Below are positions 7,648 to 16,287 of a stretch of DNA of 41,653 bases, piece after piece (position 1 is the first letter of the stretch; the number at the start of each line of letters is the position of its first letter). The translations under genes were made by a program, and so were the position numbers. The notes under the pieces were generated by a model that saw only the letters and a program-made list of their open reading frames with translations, was not told where the DNA came from and did not search any database. The stretch is from the IMG/VR virus record IMGVR_UViG_3300007351_000589, positions 1-41,653 of that record; one strand, given 5' to 3'. The DNA comes from a virus.

Positions 7648-8850
7648 ATGGCAGACATCTATGGCACTTTAGATGCGGACCAGATGGCAGCGGTGCTGTC
7701 TGGACCGATCACGGAAAACCAGGCGATGATCTATGCGAACAACGTCTGGCACACTTCCGAATTCCGGCAGCCGCTGGGACCCTTCCAGGGGTCGGGGGAC
7801 AACGGCGCACTGATTGAAATCATCAACGACTTGCAGGAACAGGGGGGCAAGACCTACCGGCATTCCTTCGTACACCCGCTCCAGGGGGGCGTGTACAAGA
7901 TGGATTACATCCTGCACGGCACCGAAGAGAGGCTGCTGAACGCCTACATGGACGTGGGTCTGGTGGCTTGGCGCAAGGCACTGATCACCTCCAAGTTGCA
8001 GCAGCAGCTTCCCAAGTGGCAGTTGTGGCCGGCCATGCTCTCCGAGCTGGCCAACTTCCAGGCCAAGATGAAGGCCACGCACATCCTGGAATGCCTGCTG
8101 TCGGAGAACTGGAATGCGGTCAGCGGTCCGGAACTGACCGGGCCTCCGGTGCAGAACGATACGGTGCTGCATACGGGGGTATACTGCTCCAACCAGGTCA
8201 TAGCGGGCAACAACGCTACCGTGAATGGGCTGTCGGAAGACGACGTGTTCACGCCCGAGCTGATCGGTATCGCCAAGGAGGTCGCCTATAGCGGCTACCG
8301 GCGCGACGGGCAGAAGACCTTCCGCTTCAAGAAGCCGGTGGTGGCCGGGCAGACCTACGACGGCGTCTGCTTCCACCACCCCTTCCAGAAGCACGACCTG
8401 CGCTGGCACGACCCCACCCGCTTCGAGCAGTGGCTGCTGCACGGCCTGCCGCCCGGCCTGCAGAACCCCATCTGGGCGGGCATCGGCTCGATGTACGTGA
8501 TTGACAACGTGCTCATGGTCGAGCTGGAGGGCGAACTGGCGGACCTGCTGCTGTTCGACGCCAATCACGTCATGCTGGACGAGAACGGCAACGAGATGGC
8601 CTCCACGGTCAAGGGGGCACGGGCCATCTTCTGCGGAGCGCGCGCCGCTATCCGCGCCACCGGCATCGAGAAGATCCTGGACATCGAGAAGTACGACGGG
8701 TCCTGGTTCGGGCGGATGATCACCGGGGCGATGGAAGGGGTGGCCAAGACCCAGATCTCGCACCCGGCCAACTCGGAAATGCGCGACATGGGCGTGGTGC
8801 AGATCTACACCGCCGCCTCTCACCACAACATCGTGAACCCGATCCAATAA
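7648..8850 (+). CDS. Major capsid protein, N4-gp56-like HK97 fold
   Basis: The 400-residue product has a capsid protein's length and position (after scaffold, before tail genes). Sequence hints include an N-terminal arm, a charged E-loop-like region (about 50-90), a long helical spine region (about 95-150) and a C-terminal segment GARAIFCGARAA near residue 330. That segment resembles the 'ARALFLGAQA' pattern of N4-gp56 family capsid proteins (DUF4043), which adopt the HK97 fold. I placed the start at ATG 7648 because GGGGGGAAG precedes it; the frame extends to a GTG at 7627, but that codon lies inside the inverted-repeat element. The protein would form the icosahedral shell. Family membership is probable from pattern memory; a profile search would settle it. 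Confidence 0.78.
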   Translation: MADIYGTLDADQMAAVLSGPITENQAMIYANNVWHTSEFRQPLGPFQGSGDNGALIEIINDLQEQGGKTYRHSFVHPLQGGVYKMDYILHGTEERLLNAYMDVGLVAWRKALITSKLQQQLPKWQLWPAMLSELANFQAKMKATHILECLLSENWNAVSGPELTGPPVQNDTVLHTGVYCSNQVIAGNNATVNGLSEDDVFTPELIGIAKEVAYSGYRRDGQKTFRFKKPVVAGQTYDGVCFHHPFQKHDLRWHDPTRFEQWLLHGLPPGLQNPIWAGIGSMYVIDNVLMVELEGELADLLLFDANHVMLDENGNEMASTVKGARAIFCGARAAIRATGIEKILDIEKYDGSWFGRMITGAMEGVAKTQISHPANSEMRDMGVVQIYTAASHHNIVNPIQ

Positions 8851-8877
8851 TGGCTACTGGTTGTTGGCAAAATTTCT

Positions 8878-8946
8878 CGCAAAGAACGCAAAGAACGCAA
8901 AGAAGGGATGAAAATGTTTCACGCAAAGACGCCAAGACGCGAAGGG
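8878..8946. repeat. CGCAAAGAA tandem repeat and related degenerate units
   Basis: Three exact tandem copies of the 9-mer CGCAAAGAA run from 8878 to 8904. Degenerate units (ACGCAAAGACGCCAAGACGC) follow around 8931-8946. Such arrays are familiar as dispersed intergenic repeats in environmental bacterial genomes. They occupy the gap after the capsid gene, next to a palindromic repeat copy. Confidence 0.75.
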
Positions 8947-8952
8947 GGAAAG

Positions 8953-8980
8953 TGGATTCCCGCTTTCGCGGGAATGACAG
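8953..8980. repeat. Short palindromic dispersed repeat, copy 2
   Basis: This copy is identical over 28 bases to 6618-6645. It supplies the ATG at 8974, the likely start of the exported protein downstream. Read through in that frame it encodes the peptide WIPAFAGMT, a typical translation of this repeat. Confidence 0.8.
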
Positions 8981-9438
8981 TAGTAATAGCCCTGCTGTTG
9001 AGCTTGCTGCTGGGGGTGCAGACGGCGGGGGGTACGGAGGTCTGCTACCAGATCAACAAACAGGGGTGCTGGCCGACCAACCCTGACAGCCTCTGGTACA
9101 ACCAGACGATCCGAGTGGCTTTCAGCATGGCCGAAGAGGTCTTTCGCAAGGGCCAGGCAGTGCCGCCCGATTCGGTGTTCTTCTACTACACTCCGGTGAA
9201 GGTGGACGAAGACACCCTCTACCTGGACTGGTACTGCCGCAGTCCGATGGCGGTGCGGGATTCAACCCTGCTGCTGTCCACCGTGCTAAAGCCGGAAGCG
9301 GGCAAGGTGACGTGGGTGCCGCTGGCTCCGACCTGGATGCCTTTTACCGGTTCCTTCCTGCTGTACGCGGCTACACCCGATTCGGCGGATACCAACATCG
9401 TGAAGAACAGCGGCTTCGTCTTTCGCTGGTACAAGTAA
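8974..9438 (+). CDS. Exported protein of unknown function with repeat-derived start
   Basis: The mature part (about 130 residues, with Cys, Trp and Tyr and beta-strand character) is not a family I recognise. From ATG 8974 the product is 154 residues and opens with a hydrophobic signal-peptide-like segment (VVIALLLSLLLGV) followed by small residues (QTAGG), suggesting Sec export. The frame stays open upstream to an ATG at 8908, preceded by AAGAAGGG, but residues 1-22 of that longer form are pure repeat translation. A repeat insertion probably replaced or extended the native N-terminus. The gene lies in the head module, followed by a hairpin and the gene at 9506. The genes at 20645 and 21167 have similar signal sequences. 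It might be a decoration or envelope protein; this is unproven. Confidence 0.62.
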   Translation: MTVVIALLLSLLLGVQTAGGTEVCYQINKQGCWPTNPDSLWYNQTIRVAFSMAEEVFRKGQAVPPDSVFFYYTPVKVDEDTLYLDWYCRSPMAVRDSTLLLSTVLKPEAGKVTWVPLAPTWMPFTGSFLLYAATPDSADTNIVKNSGFVFRWYK

Positions 9439-9453
9439 CCTAATTTATGTAGC

Positions 9454-9480
9454 GACAGGGACCGGACGGCGGTCTTTGTC
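9454..9480 (+). terminator. Possible intrinsic terminator or attenuator
   Basis: GACAGGGACCG and CGGTCTTTGTC form an 11-base-pair stem, including two G-U pairs, around the loop GACGG. Only TT follows, so termination is probably partial. It lies between the exported protein and the next structural gene. Confidence 0.4.
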
Positions 9481-9505
9481 TTAACCTGACAAGGGAGTGA
9501 TACAC

Positions 9506-10018
9506 ATGGCAACGACCCCGATCCTGGTGGACGTGCAGTACCTGGGACAGCCCATTTACAGCCGTGAAATGGTGAAGCCCGCCCGCGTGTCCCGTCGCGA
9601 GCTGCGTAGCGGCATGATTATCGAAGAGGAAGTGCAGGCGGCTCAGTTTCGTGACGTGGACACCGGCGAGCGCCGTTTCCCTCAGACCAGGGACGGCAAG
9701 CTCTTGCCGAAGTGGGTGGATGGCAAGTACCAGTTCCGCCCGGAGAGCAACTACGTGCTGGCGATCACGGTGGATGACGCCCGGCGCTTGATCGCCCGCT
9801 GGCCGCATCTGTTCAAGCAGATCACCGACCTGGACGTGGCTCGCACCGCGCAGGCGACGGTCGAAGACCTGGAGACCCGCAATGCCACGCTGGAAGCGGA
9901 GATTGCCAGGATGAAGGCGGCCAAGGGACGAGGGAAAAGAGCGTCAGGTCACACCCATGCCAAAAGCGCATCGGCAAGACCTGACGCAACGGACAAATCT
10001 ACCACTGAGAACCCGTGA
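9506..10018 (+). CDS. Virion-module protein of unknown function with C-terminal coiled coil
   Basis: The 170-residue product starts at ATG 9506 with AAGGGAG eight bases upstream; the GTG at 9497 is less likely. The N-terminal 90 residues are mixed beta (ILVDVQYLGQPIY onward). Residues of about 110-140 form heptad-like helices (VEDLETRNATLEAEIARMKAA), and the tail is basic and rich in Ser/Thr. Its stop overlaps the start of the adaptor gene as TGATG, so translation is coupled. Between capsid and adaptor genes one may find head-completion or head-fibre proteins, and a short trimerising coiled coil would fit either, but I recognise no family. Confidence 0.6.
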   Translation: MATTPILVDVQYLGQPIYSREMVKPARVSRRELRSGMIIEEEVQAAQFRDVDTGERRFPQTRDGKLLPKWVDGKYQFRPESNYVLAITVDDARRLIARWPHLFKQITDLDVARTAQATVEDLETRNATLEAEIARMKAAKGRGKRASGHTHAKSASARPDATDKSTTENP

Positions 10019-10704
10019 TGACTCCCACGGAGCTTTACCAGTACCTTCAAGACCGGCTCGGCGGCACGAACTTCGGGCTTTCCCCCAGCGTGCTCTGGCG
10101 CTACCTGACACGGGCGCAAAATCACGTGGTGGAATCCACACAGATCAGCTTCCGTGCTGATGTGCCGGTCCTGACCACGGCGGGTATCGGGACTTACGAC
10201 CTGTCCAATGCGGGGATCATCAGTTACACGGCCGGGTGCAGCTTGAAGGATCTGAAGCGGGTGGGATACAACCTGAACCGCTGCTTGAAGAAGCGCAACG
10301 TGGGATGGATTCAGGATCAACGGCTGCGGCAGTCGAACTGTCCCTGGGATCCGGCGTACTACGCCTTCCACTACCAAGCCGGGAAGCCAACCCTGGAATT
10401 GTGGCCGGCTGCCAAGCATTCCATCTCGGCAGAAGCGGTGGATAGTGCTTACCTGCACCTGGACATCACCGAAGAGTACCCGGCTTTGTCCGCTGAAACC
10501 GCAACCCTGATCGCGCCGCCCTACGCGCACGAGTGCATCTATCTATGGGCAGCCTTCTACGTCTTCGATGACTTCGGCGATGAGCGGCGTTTTAGCCTGT
10601 CCAACGCGGCGGGCATGGGGACCGCTGACAAGAAACTGAAGGCAGTTCGGGCGCAGTCGGTCAAGAATGCTTCCGGTGATGGGGAGATAGGATACGCACA
10701 CTGA
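10018..10704 (+). CDS. Head-to-tail adaptor, T7 gp11-like
   Basis: The 228-residue product fits podoviral adaptor ('tail tubular protein A') in length and place, directly before the nozzle gene. Its N-terminus (TPTELYQYLQDRLGG, then helices ending near residue 40) and the helix-rich C-terminal part (about 165-225, with YAHECIYLWAAFYVFDD) match the expected helical bundle that packs under the portal. The middle is beta-rich. The ATG at 10018 overlaps the previous stop (TGATG); the GTG at 10015 is the alternative. It overlaps the nozzle gene in the same way at 10704. The function is inferred from family resemblance and gene order. No catalytic role is expected. Confidence 0.68.
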   Translation: MTPTELYQYLQDRLGGTNFGLSPSVLWRYLTRAQNHVVESTQISFRADVPVLTTAGIGTYDLSNAGIISYTAGCSLKDLKRVGYNLNRCLKKRNVGWIQDQRLRQSNCPWDPAYYAFHYQAGKPTLELWPAAKHSISAEAVDSAYLHLDITEEYPALSAETATLIAPPYAHECIYLWAAFYVFDDFGDERRFSLSNAAGMGTADKKLKAVRAQSVKNASGDGEIGYAH

Positions 10705-12626
10705 TGGCGAGAACCTGGAAAGCAAAATGGAAACTGCCGGGGGCGCGGGGGATGGTGTCGTCTTCCGACCCGCTGGACGTGCCGCCCGAGGCTGGGCTGC
10801 TGGTCGAAAACGCGGATTTCTCCCGCAAGCTCGGGGCGTTGTGCAAGCGGCCCGGTTTCGATCTGCACGCATTGGCTGCGGGCCTGCCTCCTGAGGCGGG
10901 CGTGATCCTGTCCCTGGCGTATCTGCCCTATGTGAAGGTGTGGGACGACCTGGGAACGACCAAGATCAACCAGCACACGGGCCGGTTAATCGTCCAGGTG
11001 AACGGCGAGCACGGTCTGGATTACTACTACCGCGAGATCAACCTGGATACGGGAGCAATCGGGGCCTGGTCACTGCTGCAATCTTCCCTGGACTGCGGCA
11101 CGACCCGAGCAGACCGCATCCGGTGGGTGCTCGAGCCGGGTGTGCTCCGGGGCGTGTGCGGGAATTGGGAAGACTCGTACCCGGTGTGGATGGGGTACAT
11201 TGACCGCGCCATCGCGGACCACAACGGGTACTTCCACGACTTCACCTATCGCGGCGCGACGGTACCCGCCGACTTGCGAGGGTATCACGATATCTTCACT
11301 TCCCGCGTCTTGCCTGAAGCCGAGGCGGGGATGAAGTTCATCGGCAAGTACCTGTTCGGAAGCGCGGGCTATAAGAACATGGGCCTGCGCTACCTGCTGG
11401 TGCCGGTCTTCGACGGCCACCAGGTCGCCACGCCCAATGAGATCGAGCTCATCAATTCCGAGTGGTCAACGAACATCACGGTGGACCTGGGATGCAACGA
11501 CGTTCACCGCTTCGTGCATCTGCAGATCGCGACTATCTGGTCCCAGAACCCGCGCTTGACGGGCTTCAATGTGTACGAAAGCCACTCGCTGGAGACCCGG
11601 CAAAACGTTTCGACACTGATTGATCCTTACGATGACTGGAAACTGGCCAGGCAGATAGATCTCCGCATCGGCAACCCCAACCCGGTCTATCAGGAATGGG
11701 GCCGTTCCGAAATCTATCCGGGCCAGGATTCGCACATGAACATCCAGTACACGGATTACCTCGAGAATGACTGCTTCAATGACCTGTGGATCGAGATCAT
11801 CGTCAGCGAGACGCATTCCGAGTTCTACCGGGTCACGGATACGACCTCGGAAGATCCGAGCGAATACACCTATATTCACTTCACCCCGGACCTGAACACG
11901 CAGATTCAGCACCTGCGGGATTACTCCATCCGGCTTTACGAGCGGTGGAAGCAGGTCGGCGCGGGCAATTTCTTTTCCATTGACCTGCTCATGGACGGCA
12001 CCGGGCTTTCCGAGCAGGTGGCTCCCGAATGGCTGCCGCTGCCCAACCAGGTGAACGACCCCACCTACAAGTATCCCAAGATCGGGGCGAATTACCAGCA
12101 CGCCATCTTCTTCGAGGAGATGCTGGTGGCGGGGAATGTCTTCTTCGACGGCGTGAAGAAGCCGCTGGATGTGATGATTAGCTTGCCCATCAACTCCGAT
12201 TTCGCCGGGCATGACCTGTTCCCGGATACGATCAACCTGGAGCCGATGGCCGATGACGAGATCATGGGCTTTGCCCAAAGCTTGAACATCCTGGGCATCT
12301 TCACCAAGTACCGCATCTTCCGGTACACTTTCGATGACAGCGGCCCGCGCCTGCTCGAGTCACCCTTCAAGATCGGCCTGGTGGCTCCGGATTCGCTGGT
12401 GACGATCAACGGATGGCACTGGTTCCTGGGGCGGCACGGGCCGGAGAGGTCGGTGTACCGATGGGATGGAATCCATCCACCCGAAGACATGGGGGCGCAG
12501 ATCGGGGATGAATTGAAGGAGATGCTCGCGGAAGATGGGGTGATCCCCGAGCACGCCATCGGCTGGTTCGACAAGCGCACGCAGCAGTACCGTTTGGCCC
12601 TTAACGCCTATCAATACGCCTCATGA
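10704..12626 (+). CDS. Tail nozzle protein, T7 gp12-like
   Basis: The 640-residue product begins with a segment (about residues 22-52: DVPPEAGLLVENADF, then GALCKRPGFD) resembling the start of podoviral nozzle proteins, where a strand crossing leads to a 'GL.KRP' turn. The remainder is beta-rich with many aromatic residues, as in beta-propeller nozzle domains. It follows the adaptor gene with a TGATG overlap and overlaps the next gene by ATGA. In the virion, a hexameric nozzle would extend the tail tube and contact the host surface. The assignment is from position, size and the N-terminal pattern. The C-terminal third could carry an additional receptor-binding or fibre-docking part. Confidence 0.65.
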   Translation: MARTWKAKWKLPGARGMVSSSDPLDVPPEAGLLVENADFSRKLGALCKRPGFDLHALAAGLPPEAGVILSLAYLPYVKVWDDLGTTKINQHTGRLIVQVNGEHGLDYYYREINLDTGAIGAWSLLQSSLDCGTTRADRIRWVLEPGVLRGVCGNWEDSYPVWMGYIDRAIADHNGYFHDFTYRGATVPADLRGYHDIFTSRVLPEAEAGMKFIGKYLFGSAGYKNMGLRYLLVPVFDGHQVATPNEIELINSEWSTNITVDLGCNDVHRFVHLQIATIWSQNPRLTGFNVYESHSLETRQNVSTLIDPYDDWKLARQIDLRIGNPNPVYQEWGRSEIYPGQDSHMNIQYTDYLENDCFNDLWIEIIVSETHSEFYRVTDTTSEDPSEYTYIHFTPDLNTQIQHLRDYSIRLYERWKQVGAGNFFSIDLLMDGTGLSEQVAPEWLPLPNQVNDPTYKYPKIGANYQHAIFFEEMLVAGNVFFDGVKKPLDVMISLPINSDFAGHDLFPDTINLEPMADDEIMGFAQSLNILGIFTKYRIFRYTFDDSGPRLLESPFKIGLVAPDSLVTINGWHWFLGRHGPERSVYRWDGIHPPEDMGAQIGDELKEMLAEDGVIPEHAIGWFDKRTQQYRLALNAYQYAS

Positions 12627-14311
12627 GCCAGGTCTATCAGATCCGAACTGACCGGAACTTGACACCGGTCGGGACTCACCAGCAGAAGCGGACCGCCTTC
12701 CGCCCGCGCACGGGCGGGACGGGCCAGGTGGGGCATATCTACTACATGGACCCGGACGTGGATTACGATATGCCGGGCTATCCGCAACGACTGCTCTACC
12801 GCTGCGTTGACGGGCTCAATTTCGCCTACCTGGGCAACTGGACTCCAGCCCTGGCCGAGGAGGTGATTGACAAACCACAGTCCATCTCGCTCATCTTCAG
12901 CAAGGACGGGACAGAGCTCTTCGCCGTTACCACAACGCAAGAATGGGTCCCGCCCAACACCTATTACTACCGGCTCTACTACGGGAAATACAACGTCGCT
13001 GCCGGGACCTGGGCCAATACCCTGATCGCGACCTCTTCATCGGAGGGATTCAATTACCCGGACATCGAGCTTGACGGGCGGGGGATGCCGATGGTCGTGG
13101 TCAAGCGCACCGATTACAGCGAGCTCTACTACTACGACGCCAACCTGGTCCTGCGGAGCGTCAGGATCGGGGGGAGCAATCCGGCGGCGGTCATCAAGCC
13201 GACCATCCTGGTCGCGGGGCATGACGTGTACGTTCACGCCGAGACCAACACGCAAGGCTATCTCTACCGCTTCCCCCTGAATCCGCAAGGCGTGCCGATG
13301 CCGCCGCAAGCCACGGAATGGGTGCCGGTGGCCGAGACGAATCTCACCGATGCCCAGATGGTATTAAGCCCCAACGCCATCGGCATTCTCGGGCTCTACA
13401 GCAACGCAACGGTGCAGTGGGTCGGCTTCCGCAAGTGGGAGCAAGAGGCGCTGACGGACCCGGAAATGGTCGTGGATTTCGCCTACACCAATGCCGCAAG
13501 TTACGGCTTGACCTACCGCCTGGACCGCTTCCATGCGATCTACACGACGGCTGTGATGAACGAGCCGCGCTACGTGGTCCGCAACCCCGACACGGAACTC
13601 TGGGATGCGGGCGTTCAGCAGCCGCCGTTCGATTCCGAATGTTGGGCGGAGGTGAGCACGACGCGAACCTGGCCCAACCCGCAAGCGATGGACGAGGGGA
13701 CGTTCGGCTTCGCCGCCGTGCAGCAGCGAGCCGCACCCGGCCCGCCGACAAATAAGGTCAAGTACATGGTGATTGATAACTGGTGGGACCCGGTGATTAC
13801 GCCGGGGACCTACTGGCCTCATGGGGGCTTGGCGGACGGGCGGGGGAGCAAGCTGGGTTTCGACATCAACAACGGCGCGGCGCACGTGCTCACGGGTGCG
13901 CTCAATCTCATGGACGCGCTGGAAATCGGGGAAGACCTGCTCTTCACCGACAACACCACGATCCTGTACTTTACCGGGAGCTTCACCGAGCATTACGCGC
14001 CGGGGCGTGACGGGATCACGACAATGCTGTGGGCCTCCGGGTCGGTGGATGCAGGCATTCCCCAATGGAAGCTGTGCGAGTGGGCGGTGGTGGACTTCGA
14101 CATCGTCCAGGGTGCCAGTCTATCCGTCACCATTGGCAACGACACCGGAACCAACAAGAAATTCACGCTGACCCGCGAGCAAGCCTTGAAGCCGTTCCGG
14201 GTGAACTTGCAGGGCCGGCACTTCACGGTCCGGGTGGAGGAGCGATCCTGCTATGACGCGACCATCCGCTCCGTCGAGCTCAAGGGGCAGTACTTCGGGG
14301 GGTGTCAATGA
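12623..14311 (+). CDS. Large beta-rich tail protein
   Basis: The 562-residue product starts on an ATGA overlap with the nozzle gene. It is rich in aromatic and Gly residues with repeated short-strand blocks (for example YYYRLYYGKYN and GTWANTL near residue 120), suggesting a beta-propeller or beta-sandwich. The C-terminal 100 residues contain DFDIVQGASLSVTIGNDTG followed by FRVNLQGRHFTVRVEE. This looks like a separate sandwich domain, perhaps docking to the nozzle. It could be the distal part of a split nozzle or a tail-hub/fibre-attachment protein. No pectate-lyase-type spike repeat or hydrolase motif was recognised. The role in tail assembly is inferred from position alone. Confidence 0.58.
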   Translation: MSQVYQIRTDRNLTPVGTHQQKRTAFRPRTGGTGQVGHIYYMDPDVDYDMPGYPQRLLYRCVDGLNFAYLGNWTPALAEEVIDKPQSISLIFSKDGTELFAVTTTQEWVPPNTYYYRLYYGKYNVAAGTWANTLIATSSSEGFNYPDIELDGRGMPMVVVKRTDYSELYYYDANLVLRSVRIGGSNPAAVIKPTILVAGHDVYVHAETNTQGYLYRFPLNPQGVPMPPQATEWVPVAETNLTDAQMVLSPNAIGILGLYSNATVQWVGFRKWEQEALTDPEMVVDFAYTNAASYGLTYRLDRFHAIYTTAVMNEPRYVVRNPDTELWDAGVQQPPFDSECWAEVSTTRTWPNPQAMDEGTFGFAAVQQRAAPGPPTNKVKYMVIDNWWDPVITPGTYWPHGGLADGRGSKLGFDINNGAAHVLTGALNLMDALEIGEDLLFTDNTTILYFTGSFTEHYAPGRDGITTMLWASGSVDAGIPQWKLCEWAVVDFDIVQGASLSVTIGNDTGTNKKFTLTREQALKPFRVNLQGRHFTVRVEERSCYDATIRSVELKGQYFGGCQ

Positions 14312-14526
14312 ACATCAAAGGCCGGTACCGCAAGCCCATCGCCGACGCTTCCACGGATGATGCCCGGCTGCGGATCGAGCACGAGCGTGCTAACAACGCC
14401 TTGCGAGGGGAAATCCAGGCGGCCAGGGATTACGCTGACGAGCGCATCAGCGAACTTTTAGACGCGCTCAATGAAGTCCTGGGAGCGCAAGGATTCGATA
14501 CGATCACCCTGCCAGGGAGAAAGTAG
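14308..14526 (+). CDS. Small helical virion-module protein
   Basis: The 72-residue product starts at ATG 14308, overlapping the previous stop (ATGA). It has a basic N-terminus (NIKGRYRKP), then a charged helix of about 40 residues with heptad character, then a short tail. I recognise no family. Its place between a tail protein and the ejection-protein genes suggests a small structural or chaperone role. Confidence 0.55.
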   Translation: MNIKGRYRKPIADASTDDARLRIEHERANNALRGEIQAARDYADERISELLDALNEVLGAQGFDTITLPGRK

Positions 14527-14535
14527 GGGGAAGTC

Positions 14536-15183
14536 ATGGCTTGGTGGATGGCAATTCCTGCTGCGATTTCGGCGGCGACCTCGCTCTATGAAGCCCTGGA
14601 CGGCGGCAAGCCCAGCGGCCAGGAGCAGGAGTGGCTGAACAAGTACAAATACCGCATGGAGCACGGGCTGTCCCCGGATGAGCGCGTAGAGCTGCACAAT
14701 ACCTACGCGCCGGGAATCGCGCGGGGGGTCTCCACCCGGCAGAACCGCATGGCCGCCATGTTCGCGTCGCGGGGCCTGGGCCGGTCCACGTATGCCAGCC
14801 GGGAGATCGGCGGGATTCCTTCGGTGGGCGAGACGGTGGCTCCCATCCTCGCCGAAGCGAACCAGCGGGCGCGCGAGACCGCCGAGCATAACTACCTGGG
14901 CCTGTCCACGTCCTTGAATCAGCGCCGCGAAGCGTCCCAAGCGGCAGGCTTCGCGGGGTTGGGTCAGGCACTGGGCGCGGGTTTCTCGGCCTTCCTGCCC
15001 ACGCCGAAGAACCCGCTGCAGGATGCCATCATCAATTACCTGAACACCAGCCTGGGCAGCCTGGGGCAGACGGCGGCGCAAGCCACTTCCGGCATGGAGG
15101 GCTTGCCCGAAGTCGGGTCGGAAGAGTGGTGGTACCGCTTCTATAATTCACCGCAAGATCTGTATCGCGGGGTGGCGTCTTAG
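14536..15183 (+). CDS. Putative ejection (internal virion) protein, small
   Basis: The 215-residue product begins with an Ala-rich hydrophobic segment (about residues 3-18) and has a second Gly/Ala-rich stretch (about 140-160: GFAGLGQALGAGFSAF). Between them are charged helices (EAN...ARETAEHNYLG). Podoviral ejection proteins such as T7 gp14 and P22 gp7 show this mixture of membrane-seeking and helical parts and occupy this position. They leave the virion and form a channel across the host envelope. A GGGGGAAG site precedes the start. The gene is nine bases after the small helical gene and nine before the next. The assignment is by composition and order only. Confidence 0.58.
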   Translation: MAWWMAIPAAISAATSLYEALDGGKPSGQEQEWLNKYKYRMEHGLSPDERVELHNTYAPGIARGVSTRQNRMAAMFASRGLGRSTYASREIGGIPSVGETVAPILAEANQRARETAEHNYLGLSTSLNQRREASQAAGFAGLGQALGAGFSAFLPTPKNPLQDAIINYLNTSLGSLGQTAAQATSGMEGLPEVGSEEWWYRFYNSPQDLYRGVAS

Positions 15184-15192
15184 GGGGGACGG

Positions 15193-16287
15193 ATGAGATT
15201 CAGACCTACAGGATTATCCGGGCTGGGAGGCAATCTCCTGCAAGCGGTGGCGGCGTGGCGTGCCAACCAGGAAGCGCAGAACGAGCTAATGACTCGCTTG
15301 GGCCTGCCCCTGATGATGGATATGCGCCAGAAGGAACTCGACCGCCAGGCCGAAGACCGTCGCGAGCAGATGCGCACGCAGCGGGAAGACGCGAACAAGC
15401 GCTGGGAATACAAGAAAGCGATAGACATCACCGCCCTGGAGCAGGACCGGGAAGACGCCCGCAAGCAGAAAGAGTGGGAGCACGAAGAGCGCTTGGAGCG
15501 AATCCGGGCCAGCGCCAAAGGTGGGGACAAAGCGGCGTCACCGGCAGAGGTTCGGGGGCAGGTGGAAACCATGATCCGGGGCAATGCTCTGCCGGAGGCT
15601 TCGGTCAAGACCCGCCAGGAGCAGCAGGCCGCCAGGGAACGCGTGGGGATCGTGGATCAGCTCTACCCCGCCGCGGGCGCGGACAAGGCGGAAGCCAAGC
15701 GGCTGAAGGCTCTGCGCCAAGACATCGTGGATCACCCGGAGAAATACCCGGAAGAGGGGAAGTTTGCCGGGCTGCTGGAGCGTTTCCCGGATGCGCCTCC
15801 GCCGCGTGGTGAAGCGTACCGGTTCACCGGATACGATCCCTTCAAGCTGTCACTGGCTCTGGGGGATAGCGCCAACAACGCCGATTTCACCATGCCGCTG
15901 ATCAACCAGATTTACCAGCAGAACACCACGGATCAGTCCCTGCCCGTCTATGCCGGGGTGATCCAGGATGAGATCACCCGGCAGAACCAGGTCTTGCAGT
16001 CTGACCCCTACAAGGACGCGATCCGCTACCTGGTCAACACCGGCGCGGACCCCTTGCAGGCGGCCATGCTGGTTCAGCACCGGGGGATCAAGGATACCAT
16101 GCAGCTCATCAAGGAAGACATCCGAGCGCGAGCAGGCCAGGTTTCCGGCGCGATGACCGCCCAGCAGTACAGCCAAATGGCCGAGGCCCTGGAAGAAGAG
16201 AACCAGAAGCTGGAATCAATGACTGAGCCGGGCCGCCAGGGGATGAGACGGTATGGGGAATTGAAGACAGAAATGCCGGTATGGTGA
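15193..16287 (+). CDS. Putative ejection protein with long coiled coil
   Basis: The 364-residue product is strongly helical. Residues of about 35-120 are dominated by Arg, Glu, Gln and Lys with heptad spacing and no prolines, a probable long coiled coil. The rest is mixed helical with a QQYSQMAEALEEENQKL helix near the end. Similar mid-sized helical proteins sit second in podoviral ejection-protein sets. GGGGGGACGG precedes the start. The stop overlaps the next start as TGATG. No enzymatic motif was seen. Scaffold-like or tail-chaperone roles are possible alternatives. Confidence 0.55.
   Translation: MRFRPTGLSGLGGNLLQAVAAWRANQEAQNELMTRLGLPLMMDMRQKELDRQAEDRREQMRTQREDANKRWEYKKAIDITALEQDREDARKQKEWEHEERLERIRASAKGGDKAASPAEVRGQVETMIRGNALPEASVKTRQEQQAARERVGIVDQLYPAAGADKAEAKRLKALRQDIVDHPEKYPEEGKFAGLLERFPDAPPPRGEAYRFTGYDPFKLSLALGDSANNADFTMPLINQIYQQNTTDQSLPVYAGVIQDEITRQNQVLQSDPYKDAIRYLVNTGADPLQAAMLVQHRGIKDTMQLIKEDIRARAGQVSGAMTAQQYSQMAEALEEENQKLESMTEPGRQGMRRYGELKTEMPVW

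Noticed and set aside
8878-8946. Possible CRISPR array from CGCAAAGAA units
   Set aside because: Units are 9 bases in direct tandem without unique spacers, and no cas gene is present. It is a simple dispersed repeat.
8850-9086. Frame overlapping the repeats after the capsid gene
   Set aside because: Its sequence is a translation of repeat DNA and then runs out of frame with the exported protein gene.
12623-14311. Call as tailspike depolymerase
   Set aside because: No right-handed beta-helix repeats or catalytic acids were recognised, and its position directly after the nozzle gene better fits a tail structural part.
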